Assembly: GCF_008973465.1 (NCBI RefSeq)
Contig: NZ_WBXN01000004.1
Coordinates: 1,364,001-1,428,000 of the forward strand
Reading direction: 5' to 3'
DNA length: 64,000 nt
Origin: Streptomyces sp. SS1-1
Lineage (GTDB): Bacteria; Actinomycetota; Actinomycetes; Streptomycetales; Streptomycetaceae
Part shown: positions 16,526-24,464 of the stretch, piece after piece
How the letters are laid out: each line of letters begins with the position of its first letter
Numbering within the stretch: the first letter of the stretch is position 1
Made by a program: the position numbers and the translations under genes
The notes under the pieces: generated by a model
Databases searched by the model: none
Seen by the model: only the letters and a program-made list of their open reading frames with translations
What the model was told of the DNA's origin: nothing

Positions 16526-18073
16526 TCACGGGGTGTCCTCGGCGGCCTTGTCGAGCTGGAACGCCTCGTTGCCCAGGCCGATGCGGGCGTGCCGTTCGGG
16601 GGCGCGCGAGCGCAGCAGCAGGCCCTGGACGACACCGGCGGCCAGCGCGAGCGCGATGACCGAGGGCAGGACCCAGCTCAGGGCGGAGCCCGGGCCCGCG
16701 CCGATCAGGACGTCGAAGTCCTTGACCGTGTAGACGACGATGAAGAGCAGCGCCAGGACGGACAGCGCGGAGGCGGCGAGCCGCCAGAACTGGGCCGCGG
16801 CGGCACCGCGCCGGACGAAGAAGGCGATCACGGAGACCGAGGCGGCGGCCATCAGGGCGGTGACGCCCAGCGCGCCGAGGCTGCCCATCCAGGTGAACAG
16901 GTGCAGGACGGGTGCGGTGGGGTCGCCGGCCGGCTTGTCGTCGGTGAGCGCGAAGGCGGCGACGGCGACGACCGAGACGCCGGTCTGCAGGAGCGAGCCG
17001 GTGCCGGGGGCGCCGCTGGCACCGCTGGTGCGGCCGAAGGCGGCGGGCAGCAGGCCCTCGCGGCCCATGGCGAAGGCGTAGCGGGCGACGACGTTGTGGA
17101 AGCTGAGCATGGCGGCGAACATGCCGGTCACGAAGAGCACGTGCAGGACGTCGGTGAAGGTCGCGCCGATGAGGTCCTCGGTGAGGAAGAAGAGCATGCC
17201 GGCGCTCTGCTCCTGGGCGGTGCCGACGACGGCGGAGGGCCCGGTGGCGACGGTGTACGCCCAGCAGCTGATCGTGTAGAACACGGCGATGCCGCCGATG
17301 GCCAGGTACATCACGCGGGGCACGAGGACGTGCGGGCGGCTGGTCTCCTCGGCGTAGACGGGGGCCTGCTCGAAGCCGAGGAAGGCGGCGACGCAGAAGC
17401 ACAGGGCGGTGCCGATGCCGGCGCCGGTGAGGGTGTCGGGGTTGAAGGCGTGCAGCGACAGTCCCTCCTTCGCGGGCCCTGAGATCGCGGCGACGTCGAA
17501 GATGACGACGAGGACGACCTCGATGACGAGCAGGACGCCGAGCACGCGCGCGTTCAGGTCGATCTTCAGCCAGCCGAGCGCGCCGACGGCGAGCGCCGAA
17601 AGCAGGGCCGGTATCCACCAGGAGATCTCCAGGTCGAGGTAGGTGGCGAACAGCCCGGAGACCTCGAAGCCGAAGATGCCGTAGATGCCGACCTGGAGGG
17701 CGTTGTAGGCGACGAGCGCGACCATCGCGGCGCCGGCGCCGGCGGTGCCGCCGAGGCCGCGGGAGATGTAGGCGTAGAAGGCGCCCGCGTTGTGGACGTG
17801 CCGGCTCATCTCGGCGTAGCCGACGCTGAAGAGGGCGAGGACGAGGCCGAGGATCACGAAGAGCAGCGGCTGCCCGACCACACCCATCACCCCGAAGGTC
17901 GTGGGCATGACACCCGCGACGACCATGAGGGGCGCGGTCGCCGCGAGCACGGACAGCAGCAGGCCCGTGGTGCCCAGGCGGTCGGCGCGCAGCGCGCGGT
18001 CCTGCCCCTTGAACGTACTGATCCCGCCGTCGCCGGCGGTGGCGCTGCTGGTGCTGGAACTGCCCGTCGTCAT
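16526..18073 (-). CDS. APC superfamily amino-acid permease
   Basis: A 515-residue integral membrane protein with 12 predicted helices. The first helix carries the unwound-substrate motif APLMVVAGVMP. NAGAFYAYISRGLGG, LGFEQAPVYAEETSRPHVLVPR and NVVARYAFAMGREGLLP are conserved APC features. It should exchange or import amino acids or amines by proton symport; the substrate is not identifiable. The ATG at 18071-18073 follows a GGACGGACATTCG leader with a weak site. It is 62 bases downstream of a same-strand gene of unknown function, so they may share a transcript. Confidence 0.9.
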   Translation of the reverse strand: MTTGSSSTSSATAGDGGISTFKGQDRALRADRLGTTGLLLSVLAATAPLMVVAGVMPTTFGVMGVVGQPLLFVILGLVLALFSVGYAEMSRHVHNAGAFYAYISRGLGGTAGAGAAMVALVAYNALQVGIYGIFGFEVSGLFATYLDLEISWWIPALLSALAVGALGWLKIDLNARVLGVLLVIEVVLVVIFDVAAISGPAKEGLSLHAFNPDTLTGAGIGTALCFCVAAFLGFEQAPVYAEETSRPHVLVPRVMYLAIGGIAVFYTISCWAYTVATGPSAVVGTAQEQSAGMLFFLTEDLIGATFTDVLHVLFVTGMFAAMLSFHNVVARYAFAMGREGLLPAAFGRTSGASGAPGTGSLLQTGVSVVAVAAFALTDDKPAGDPTAPVLHLFTWMGSLGALGVTALMAAASVSVIAFFVRRGAAAAQFWRLAASALSVLALLFIVVYTVKDFDVLIGAGPGSALSWVLPSVIALALAAGVVQGLLLRSRAPERHARIGLGNEAFQLDKAAEDTP

Positions 18074-18135
18074 CGAATGTCCGTCCTTCGTCGGGTCGGG
18101 TGGCGCTGGGTGAGTCCTGGTGGGGGGCCGCCGTC

Positions 18136-19137
18136 TCAGGCCGTGCCGAGCGCGGTGTCGCGGGCGGCGCGGAAGGCGGAGTACGGGTCGCGGTCCGGGT
18201 AGGACCACGGTGACGGGGTGGCGTGGTCGCCGATGCGGTGGAACAGGGCGGCGGCCTCGGCGCCGCGGCCCTCGCAGACCTTGGCGTGGGCGAGGAAGTT
18301 CAGGTCGATCAGCCGGCGGGGGTGGCCCTCCTGCTCCCACTCCAGCCACCAGTCGAACGCGGACCGCATCACCTGCCGGGCGCGGCGGCCGGTCCAGTGC
18401 CCGGAGGCGGCCGCGTCGCGGGGTTCGTGTCCGGCCGACGCGAGGACGCGGAAGCGCTCGGTGTGGGCGACGACCGGCAGGACGGCGAGCGGCGAGTCGG
18501 CGGGGGCGCGCTGCGCGGCGTCGAGGGCGAAGTCGTACACGGCGTGCATCGGGTCGGCGCCGGACGCGGTGCGCTGTTCGGCGAGCCGGGCGACCACGAG
18601 GTGGTGGGCGTGGTGGTGGTCGGCGTACCGGGCGCGGATCTCGGAGAAGCAGTGCCACATCTCCGCCTCGGTGCCGAGAGCGCTCTCCAGCATGAGCAGG
18701 CCCAGCCAGGGGGTGGGGTCGGCGGGCAGGAGCGCGGCGGCCCGGTGGCAGGCGTCACGGGCGCGGGGCGGCTTCTCCTTGCCGCGCAGGGCGAGCCGTA
18801 CCTGGGCGAGGGCGAGCAGGACGCCCGCGTCGCCGGAGTCGGGCTCGGCCAGCAGCCAGTCGCGGGTCCAGGCGGCGCAGTACGGCTCGGCGGCGAGCAC
18901 GGTGACGCGGTGCCCTCTGCGGTCCCAGTCGTCGCCCGTTCGGGCGAGGAGGGAGCGGACGGTCTGCCAGCGCCCCTGGGAGAGGGCGGTGCGGGCGGCG
19001 GCGAGGTCGGCGTCGTCCAGTGCCGCGTCGAAGGTGTGGCCGGAGCGCTTGCGGCCGCGGGCGAGAGGGGGTGGGGGTGGGGACACCGGTTCTGGGTCCT
19101 GGGAGCACGTCGTGGGTGTCATCAGGTGGTCACGCAC
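18136..19137 (-). CDS. conserved hypothetical protein, possibly helical-repeat
   Basis: A 333-residue soluble protein that I cannot assign. It is helical and rich in paired-helix segments with Ala/Leu/Trp spacing (LSQGRWQTVRSLLARTG, DACHRAAALLPADPTPWLGLLMLE, DLNFLAHAKVCEGRGAEAAALFHRIG), which suggests TPR-like repeats. GTG at 19135-19137 is chosen because GGAGGG lies 7 bases upstream; an ATG five codons later (19122) is the alternative, and the frame stays open to 19317. There is no signal peptide. It precedes the APC permease on the same strand, which may link them, but this is weak. Confidence 0.65.
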   Translation of the reverse strand: MRDHLMTPTTCSQDPEPVSPPPPPLARGRKRSGHTFDAALDDADLAAARTALSQGRWQTVRSLLARTGDDWDRRGHRVTVLAAEPYCAAWTRDWLLAEPDSGDAGVLLALAQVRLALRGKEKPPRARDACHRAAALLPADPTPWLGLLMLESALGTEAEMWHCFSEIRARYADHHHAHHLVVARLAEQRTASGADPMHAVYDFALDAAQRAPADSPLAVLPVVAHTERFRVLASAGHEPRDAAASGHWTGRRARQVMRSAFDWWLEWEQEGHPRRLIDLNFLAHAKVCEGRGAEAAALFHRIGDHATPSPWSYPDRDPYSAFRAARDTALGTA

Positions 19138-19376
19138 AGCAAACCCTCCGCCAAGGGTTCTCGTCAAGGGCCACCCGGGTGTTACACGCGTCAACTTCCG
19201 TGATCCATGGGGCAGTTGTTGTTCATGGGGTGTCCGAATTGCCACGAATTGTTGAGTCTGTGTGGCGTAGGTCATGGCAACGGGGTACTCGGTGGCGCAC
19301 ACTCGTAGGACGCGCATGCCGGGCCTGAGGTCGCTACAGTCGGCCTTTACGCACCCCGTCCCACTCCCCCGGCAGG

Positions 19377-20297
19377 ATGATCGAGGTACGCAGCGTGTCG
19401 CTCCAGATCCTCATACTCGCCATCGCCGCCGCCTCCTGTCTGGGTTTCGGCTTCGTGCTCCAGCAGAACGTCGCCCAGCGGGCACCGCTCAACGACTACC
19501 TCTCCCCGCGGCTGCTGCTCGACCTGATGAAGGTCCCCCGGTGGCTCGGCGGCATCGGTCTCATGGTGGTCGGCATGGCCCTCGGCGCGATGGCGCTGGG
19601 CCAGGGCGAGGTCTCCCTCGTGGAACCGCTCCTGGCCACGAACCTGCTCTTCGCGCTGATGCTCTCGCGCCGCCAGACCAAGCAGCCCCTGGGCCGCCAG
19701 GGCTGGGCCGGCCTCGCGCTCCTCGCGGGCGGTGTGACGGCGTTCATCATGGCGGGGCAGCCCCAGGGCGGCTCGGCCGGCGGCGACTCGTTCCGGCAGT
19801 GGCTGATCATCGGCGTCATGGTGGGGGCGGCCCTGCTGCTGACGGGGTACGCCAAGCGCTCACGGCTCAACGCCGGCCCGGCCCTGCTCGCCACGGCCGC
19901 GGGCCTGCTGTACGGCGTGCAGGACGCGCTGACGCGGATGACCGGGGAGCGGTTCGCGGACGGCGGCCTCACCTCGGTGATGACCAGCTGGCAGCCGTAC
20001 GCCATCGTCGCGCTCGGGCTGACCGGGCTGGTGCTCGTCCAGAGCGCCTTCGAGACGGCGTCCCTGCGCATGTCGCTGCCCGCGCTGACCGCGGCCCAGC
20101 CGCTGGCCGGCATCCTGTGCGGGGTCGGCTTCCTCGGCGACCGGCTGCGCACCGACCCGGGCGCGCTGGCCTGGGAGTCCGCGGGCCTCGCGGGCATCGT
20201 CGTCGGCATCATCCTGCTCGGCACCCACCAGGCCATGCCCTGCGGCGCCCAGCAGGCCAAGCGCACCACGGCCGTGGTCCCGGCTCCGCTGAGCTGA
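19377..20297 (+). CDS. DMT family transporter
   Basis: A 306-residue membrane protein with nine to ten hydrophobic helices. Two EamA-like halves are visible: GFGFVLQQNVAQRAPLNDYLSPRLLLDL with GEVSLVEPLLATNLLFALML, and GLLYGVQDALTRMTGERF with ASLRMSLPALTAAQPLAGILCG. This is the drug/metabolite exporter superfamily, in a group often annotated only as DMT transporter; a metal or metabolite substrate is open. ATG 19377 follows GGCAGG. GTG 19395, after RS, is an alternative that removes six residues. It is monocistronic. Confidence 0.88.
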   Translation: MIEVRSVSLQILILAIAAASCLGFGFVLQQNVAQRAPLNDYLSPRLLLDLMKVPRWLGGIGLMVVGMALGAMALGQGEVSLVEPLLATNLLFALMLSRRQTKQPLGRQGWAGLALLAGGVTAFIMAGQPQGGSAGGDSFRQWLIIGVMVGAALLLTGYAKRSRLNAGPALLATAAGLLYGVQDALTRMTGERFADGGLTSVMTSWQPYAIVALGLTGLVLVQSAFETASLRMSLPALTAAQPLAGILCGVGFLGDRLRTDPGALAWESAGLAGIVVGIILLGTHQAMPCGAQQAKRTTAVVPAPLS

Positions 20298-20352
20298 CCG
20301 CAGCACCTGCCGATCGCGTGCACAGGGCCCCCTCCTGCTTGGATGGGGCCCT

Positions 20353-20868
20353 ATGAGTGCTGCTGACGAGATCCTCGACATCGTCGACGAGCGGGACCGG
20401 GTGGTCGGGCAGGCCCCGCGGGGTGAGGCGTACGCCCGGGGGCTGCGGCACCGCTGCGTCTTCATCGAGGCCCGGGACGCCGAGAACCGGCTCTTCGTGC
20501 ACCGGCGCACCCCCACCAAGCTGGTCTTCCCCTCGCACTACGACATGTTCGTCGGCGGGGTCGTCGGCGCGGGCGAGTCGTACGACGACGCGGCGCTGCG
20601 CGAGGCCGAGGAGGAACTCGGCGTCAGCGGGCTGCCGCGGCCGGTGTTCCTCTTCAAGTTCCTCTACGACGACGGCGCCGGGCAGACCTGGTGGTCGGCG
20701 GTGTACGAGGTGCGCTGCACACTGCCGGTGGAACCGCAGGTGGAGGAGGTCGCCTGGCATGGCTTCCTGACCGACGGGGAGCTGGAGCGCCGGCTGCCGG
20801 AGTGGCCGTGGGTGCCGGACGGGATGGCGGCGTACGAGCGGCTGCGGGCGCACCGGGCGGGTGGCTGA
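20353..20868 (+). CDS. NUDIX hydrolase
   Basis: A 171-residue cytosolic pyrophosphatase. The complete NUDIX box reads GGVVGAGESYDDAALREAEE followed by ELGV, with the metal-binding REAEEE. The N-terminal EILDIVDERDRVVGQAPRGEAYARGLRHRCVFI resembles the isopentenyl-diphosphate isomerase/YfcD-like subgroup, but the isomerase-specific Cys and extra Glu set is not clearly present, so a nucleoside-diphosphate-X hydrolase is the safer name. The ATG at 20353 follows GGGGCCC. It is followed by the DUF202 pair on the same strand. Confidence 0.9.
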   Translation: MSAADEILDIVDERDRVVGQAPRGEAYARGLRHRCVFIEARDAENRLFVHRRTPTKLVFPSHYDMFVGGVVGAGESYDDAALREAEEELGVSGLPRPVFLFKFLYDDGAGQTWWSAVYEVRCTLPVEPQVEEVAWHGFLTDGELERRLPEWPWVPDGMAAYERLRAHRAGG

Positions 20869-20938
20869 GGCGTGGGCGGCTGAGGGGCGGGCGGCACCGG
20901 CCGGGCTCGTCCGGCCGGGCCCGGTTAGGGTCGGGCGT

Positions 20939-21331
20939 GTGATCGAGTTCGTGCGCAACGTCCGGCTGTGGTTCGCGCCGGAGCAGGTCCGGCGGGAGGG
21001 CGGGACGCCCGACTACCGGTTCTCGCTGGCCAACGAGCGCACCTTCCTCGCCTGGCTGCGGACCGCGCTCGCGCTGGTCGGCGGTGGCTTCGCGGTGGAC
21101 CAGTTCCTGCCCGACCTGCGCTGGGGCTGGCGCGTCGGGCTCGCGCTGGCGCTGCTCGCGGCCGGGGTGCTGTGCGCGCTGCGGGCCGTCAACCACTGGG
21201 TGCGCTGCGAGCGGGCCATGCGGCGGGGCGAGGACCTTCCGGTGTCCCGGTTCCCGGCGCTGCTCGGGGTCGTGGTCGCGCTGGTGGCCGTGGCGATGGT
21301 GTTCGTGGTGCTCGTCGGGTGGGACACGTGA
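20939..21331 (+). CDS. YidH/DUF202 family membrane protein
   Basis: A 130-residue inner-membrane protein. The DUF202 signature RFSLANERTFLAWLRTALALVGGGFAV lies near residues 28-54. Two further hydrophobic helices follow (about 62-80 and 102-127) around a basic loop with RAMRRGEDLPV. The function of DUF202 proteins is unknown. GTG 20939 is chosen as the start; the ORF is open further upstream but overlaps the NUDIX stop. The TGA overlaps the GTG of the next DUF202 gene by 4 bases, so the two proteins are likely co-translated and may form a heteromer. Confidence 0.85.
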   Translation: MIEFVRNVRLWFAPEQVRREGGTPDYRFSLANERTFLAWLRTALALVGGGFAVDQFLPDLRWGWRVGLALALLAAGVLCALRAVNHWVRCERAMRRGEDLPVSRFPALLGVVVALVAVAMVFVVLVGWDT

Positions 21332-21660
21332 GTGCCGGGCCGGCGGCGGGCACGGCCGTACGGGATCCGGGGCTGCAGCCCGAGCGGACGCGGCTGGCGT
21401 GGCGGCGGACGACGTTGGCGGCGACCGTGGTGGCCGTGCTCGCCGCGAAGAGCGCGCTGCGGGGTGGGGTGTCGGTGGGCGGGGCGGTCGGCGGGGCCCT
21501 GTGCTGTGTGCTGTGGCTGGGGTTCCTGGCGCTCGCCCATCGGCGGATCCGGCTGCTGGCCGCGTCCGCCGAGCCCGGGGCGCTGGCCCCGCGTCATGCG
21601 ACGGCCACGGTGCTGGTGACGGTGGCGCTGGCGGTGTGCGGGGTGGGGTTGCTGCTGTGA
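21328..21660 (+). CDS. second DUF202 family membrane protein
   Basis: A 110-residue membrane protein with RDPGLQPERTRLAWRRTTLAATVVAVLAAK, the DUF202 motif near residues 12-41, plus two more hydrophobic segments. It is translationally coupled to the preceding DUF202 gene through a GTGA overlap. Tandem DUF202 genes recur in actinobacteria, consistent with a two-subunit membrane complex of unknown role. It ends 215 bases before a convergent gene, and the gap holds a dispersed repeat. Confidence 0.85.
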   Translation: MSAGPAAGTAVRDPGLQPERTRLAWRRTTLAATVVAVLAAKSALRGGVSVGGAVGGALCCVLWLGFLALAHRRIRLLAASAEPGALAPRHATATVLVTVALAVCGVGLLL

Positions 21661-21747
21661 GCCGAGGGGCTGCCCAGGGGGTCCCCCGAGGCCGTCGGTG
21701 GCTGGGGACGGCTTGGACGGCTGGCCGCGCCGGCGGATGCCGCCGCG

Positions 21748-21861
21748 CCCACCCGTGCCGCCCCGGCGGCACGACTGCCCGCAGCTGGGTGGAGATGACG
21801 GGCCCGGCGGCCACGGCTGCGCCCGTGCCACGCGCCCCCAGCGGCACGACTGCAAGCAGCC
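21748..21861. repeat. palindromic dispersed-type repeat, two related copies
   Basis: Copy 1 contains the palindrome GTGCCGCC-CC-GGCGGCAC (21755-21772) inside outer arms CCACCC/GGGTGG. Copy 2 starts CCCGTGCCA near 21822. Both copies contain GCGGCACGACTGC (21766-21778 and 21841-21853), followed by a related GCAG end. The element fills most of the 215-base convergent gap 21661-21874. I recall similar text in other Streptomyces intergenic regions, which suggests a REP-like family. Confidence 0.6.
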
Positions 21862-21874
21862 ATGTCCTCGGGCC

Positions 21875-22849
21875 TCAGTCCTCCTTCTCCCACAGGCCCG
21901 GCGGGATCGGGTCCTCCGACTGCCAGTCCACGGTGACCACGATCTTGCCGTTGGTGCCGCCCTCCTCGCCGAGGCGGTGGGCCTCGGCCGTCTCCTCCAA
22001 GGGGAGCGTGCGGGCGACGCGGACCGAGACGACGCCCTGTTCGGCCAGTTCCGTGAGACGGAGGAGGTCCTCGGGGTCGGGGCGGGTGAAGTGGTAGCGG
22101 CCGCCGTAGTCGACGACGTCCGGGTCGGCGATCGAGAGCAGGCGTCCCTCGGGGGCCAGCAGGTTGGCGGAGACCTTCAGGGCCTCGCCGCCGACCGTGT
22201 CGAAGGCCGCGGTCACCCCTTCCGGCGCGAGACCGCGCACCCGCTCCGCCAGCCCCTCTCCGTACTCGACCGGCTCGCCGCCGAGTCCGCGCACGAAGTC
22301 GTGGTTGTGGGCGCTCGCCGTGCCGATCACGCGGGCGCCCGCGTGCCGGGCGAGCTGGACGGCGAGGGAGCCGACCGCGCCGGACGCCCCGTGGACGAGG
22401 ACGGTCTCGTCCCGTCTGACCTGGAGTGTCTTCGTCAGCGCCTGGTAGGCGGTCAGCCCGGCGAGGGGCAGGCCCGCCGCCTCCTCCCAGGTGAGGTTGC
22501 GGGGCTTGCGCGCGAGGGTGCGCACGGGCGCGGCGACGTACTCGGCGAAGGTGCCGTGCTCGAGGACGTCCTGGCGTACGTAGCCGATGACCTCGTCGCC
22601 GACGGCGAACTCCGGGACGGCCGGTCCGGGCTGGACGACGACCCCGGACACGTCCCAGCCCGGCACCACCGGGAAGACGGGCTCGATCAGCTGGTCCAGG
22701 TGACCCTCGCGGCACATCAGGTCCACGGGGTTCACCGCCGCCGCCCGCACCTTGACCAGGACGGAGTCGGCGCCGACGCGGGGGTCGTCGACCTCCCCGT
22801 AGGCGAGCACGTCGGGCCCGCCGTAGCGTGAGTAGCTGATGGCCTTCAT
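21875..22849 (-). CDS. NADP-dependent zinc-free quinone-oxidoreductase-like protein
   Basis: A 324-residue medium-chain dehydrogenase/reductase of the quinone oxidoreductase group. It has the GroES-like N-terminal domain (AAAVNPVDLMCREGHL, PVVPGWDVSGVVV), the NADPH-binding motif VLVHGASGAVGSLAVQLARHAGARVIG and the helical C-terminus, and no structural zinc cysteine cluster. Such enzymes reduce quinones or alpha,beta-unsaturated ketones. I chose the ATG at 22847-22849; the frame is open 12 codons upstream, but the MKAISYSRYGGPDVL start matches the family. It is divergent from the His-rich gene with 113 bases between. Confidence 0.9.
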   Translation of the reverse strand: MKAISYSRYGGPDVLAYGEVDDPRVGADSVLVKVRAAAVNPVDLMCREGHLDQLIEPVFPVVPGWDVSGVVVQPGPAVPEFAVGDEVIGYVRQDVLEHGTFAEYVAAPVRTLARKPRNLTWEEAAGLPLAGLTAYQALTKTLQVRRDETVLVHGASGAVGSLAVQLARHAGARVIGTASAHNHDFVRGLGGEPVEYGEGLAERVRGLAPEGVTAAFDTVGGEALKVSANLLAPEGRLLSIADPDVVDYGGRYHFTRPDPEDLLRLTELAEQGVVSVRVARTLPLEETAEAHRLGEEGGTNGKIVVTVDWQSEDPIPPGLWEKED

Positions 22850-22962
22850 GGGTCCGACCCTCCGGGGCGGCAGGACGCCGCGCAAGCGGAATGCCCTGAT
22901 ATGCGCCGTTCGCGTGGCAGCCTGGGCGCCGACGGATCCAGCCCCCGGCGAAGGTGAGCACC

Positions 22963-23259
22963 ATGACCACCCAGCACCTCGAACACTCCGCCCACACGCA
23001 TGTCCACGGCCCCGACTGCGGGCACACCCCGGTGCCGCACGGCGACCACACCGACTACGCGCACGACGGGCATCTGCACCGCGAGCACGCGGGCCACTGG
23101 GACGAGTGCGTCAACGAGGCGCACGTCGCCCACGACGACCACGGCCACCGGCACGGCGAGGGCTGCGGGCACGAGAGCGTCCTGCACGGCGATCACGTCG
23201 ACTATCTGCACGACGGGCACCGGCACGCGGCGCACGACGGGCACTGGGACGACCACTGA
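22963..23259 (+). CDS. histidine-rich putative metal-binding protein with internal duplication
   Basis: A 98-residue protein in which more than a quarter of residues are His. Two copies of one ~33-residue module are visible. Each follows the pattern HGxxCGHxxVxHGDHxDYxHDGHxHxxHxGHWD, at about 15-47 and 62-96, joined by a His/Asp-rich bridge. One Cys in each module plus the His and Asp side chains suits Zn, Ni or Co binding. There is no signal peptide, so a cytosolic metal buffer is likely. ATG 22963 has AAGGTGAG upstream; the GTG at 22954 lies within that site. I found no clear Zur-type operator. Confidence 0.8.
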   Translation: MTTQHLEHSAHTHVHGPDCGHTPVPHGDHTDYAHDGHLHREHAGHWDECVNEAHVAHDDHGHRHGEGCGHESVLHGDHVDYLHDGHRHAAHDGHWDDH

Positions 23260-23367
23260 GCCCACCGGCCCCGGCGGGACGCGCCTCCGGACGGCTCCCC
23301 GGCGCTCCGCCCGGGAGCCGCCGCCCTATCGTGGGTCCGATCACGTTCGGGCGCCCCTCTGGACTAC

Positions 23368-23385
23368 ATACCGACTGGTCGGCAT
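23368..23385. promoter_or_regulatory. inverted repeat, candidate TetR operator of the kinase/dehydrogenase operon
   Basis: ATACCGACTGGTCGGCAT is palindromic except at one base pair. It lies 40 bases before the phosphotransferase start, in a promoter position. Its right half GGTCGGYAT recurs at 28827-28844 before the SDR/ligase operon, and the TetR gene at 25724-26317 lies between the two operons. Confidence 0.55.
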
Positions 23386-23424
23386 CATAAGTCGGGTCAC
23401 GTTCACGCGTCCCGAGGAGCACCG

Positions 23425-24459
23425 ATGAGCCCCGACCATCCGCCCGGACTCGATCTCGACCGGCTGCGCGGCCTGCTCGAGCGCGAGCTGCCCGGTCTGG
23501 CGCAGGGTCCGCTGACCGGCCGGCTCATCGAGGGCGGACGGTCCAACCTGACCTACACCGTCTCGGACGGCACCTCCCGCTGGGTCGTGCGCCGCCCCCC
23601 GCTGGGCCACGTCCTGGCCACCGCGCACGACATGAGGCGCGAGCACCGCGTGATCAGCGCCCTGCACCCGACCAGCGTGCCGGTTCCCCGGCCGCTGCTG
23701 CTGTGCGAGGACGAGGAGGTGCTCGGGGCGCCGTTCTACGTGATGGAGTTCGTCGAGGGCACCCCGTACCGCACCGCGGACCAGCTGGCCCCGCTCGGGC
23801 CGCGGCGCACCCGGGACGCCGTGCTGTCCCTGGTGGACACCCTCGTCGGACTGCACGCGGTGGACCCCGCCTCCGTGGGCCTGGAGGACTTCGGGCGCCC
23901 CGAGGGCTTCCTGGACCGGCAGCTGCGCCGCTGGGGCAAGCAGCTGGACGCCTCCCGCAACCGCGACCTGGCCGGGATCGACGAACTGCACGCGACGCTC
24001 GGCCGCCGGCTGCCGGACTCCCCCGCGCCGACCGTGATCCACGGCGACTACCGCCTGGACAACGTGCTGATCGGCCCGGACGACCGGATCAGGGCCATCC
24101 TCGACTGGGAGATGTCCACCCTCGGCGACCCGCTGACCGACCTGGGCCTGCTGGTGATGTACAGCATGCCGCTGGGGACGCCCGACTCCCCCGTCTCCAC
24201 GACCGCCGAGGCGGCCGGCCACCCCGCGCCCACCGAGCTGATCCAGCGGTACGCCGAGCGGTCGGGCCGGGACGTCTCCGCGGTCGCCTGGTACACGGCG
24301 TTCGCCTGGTTCAAGCTCGCCGTGATCCTGGAGGGCATCCACTACCGCTACACCCTGGGCCAGACGGTGGGCCGCGGCTTCGACCGCATCGGCGACCTCG
24401 TCCCGGTCTTCATCCAGCACGGTCTGACCACGCTCCGCGACGGCATCCAGGAAGGCTGA
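23425..24459 (+). CDS. aminoglycoside-phosphotransferase-fold kinase, ACAD10/LvaA-like
   Basis: A 344-residue soluble kinase of the APH/choline-kinase fold. Key motifs are SNLTYTVSDGTSRWVVRRPP (nucleotide-binding sheet with Lys/Arg), the catalytic loop VIHGDYRLDNVLI, and ILDWEMSTLGDPLTDLG (Brenner plus metal Asp). This subgroup is consistently paired with acyl-CoA dehydrogenases; in LvaA and the kinase part of ACAD10/11 it phosphorylates 4-hydroxyacyl-CoA. An acyl-CoA dehydrogenase starts 6 bases after its stop, so they form an operon. Start ATG 23425 has GAGGAGC upstream. The exact substrate is inferred from the neighbours. Confidence 0.88.
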   Translation: MSPDHPPGLDLDRLRGLLERELPGLAQGPLTGRLIEGGRSNLTYTVSDGTSRWVVRRPPLGHVLATAHDMRREHRVISALHPTSVPVPRPLLLCEDEEVLGAPFYVMEFVEGTPYRTADQLAPLGPRRTRDAVLSLVDTLVGLHAVDPASVGLEDFGRPEGFLDRQLRRWGKQLDASRNRDLAGIDELHATLGRRLPDSPAPTVIHGDYRLDNVLIGPDDRIRAILDWEMSTLGDPLTDLGLLVMYSMPLGTPDSPVSTTAEAAGHPAPTELIQRYAERSGRDVSAVAWYTAFAWFKLAVILEGIHYRYTLGQTVGRGFDRIGDLVPVFIQHGLTTLRDGIQEG

Positions 24460-24464
24460 CGGAC

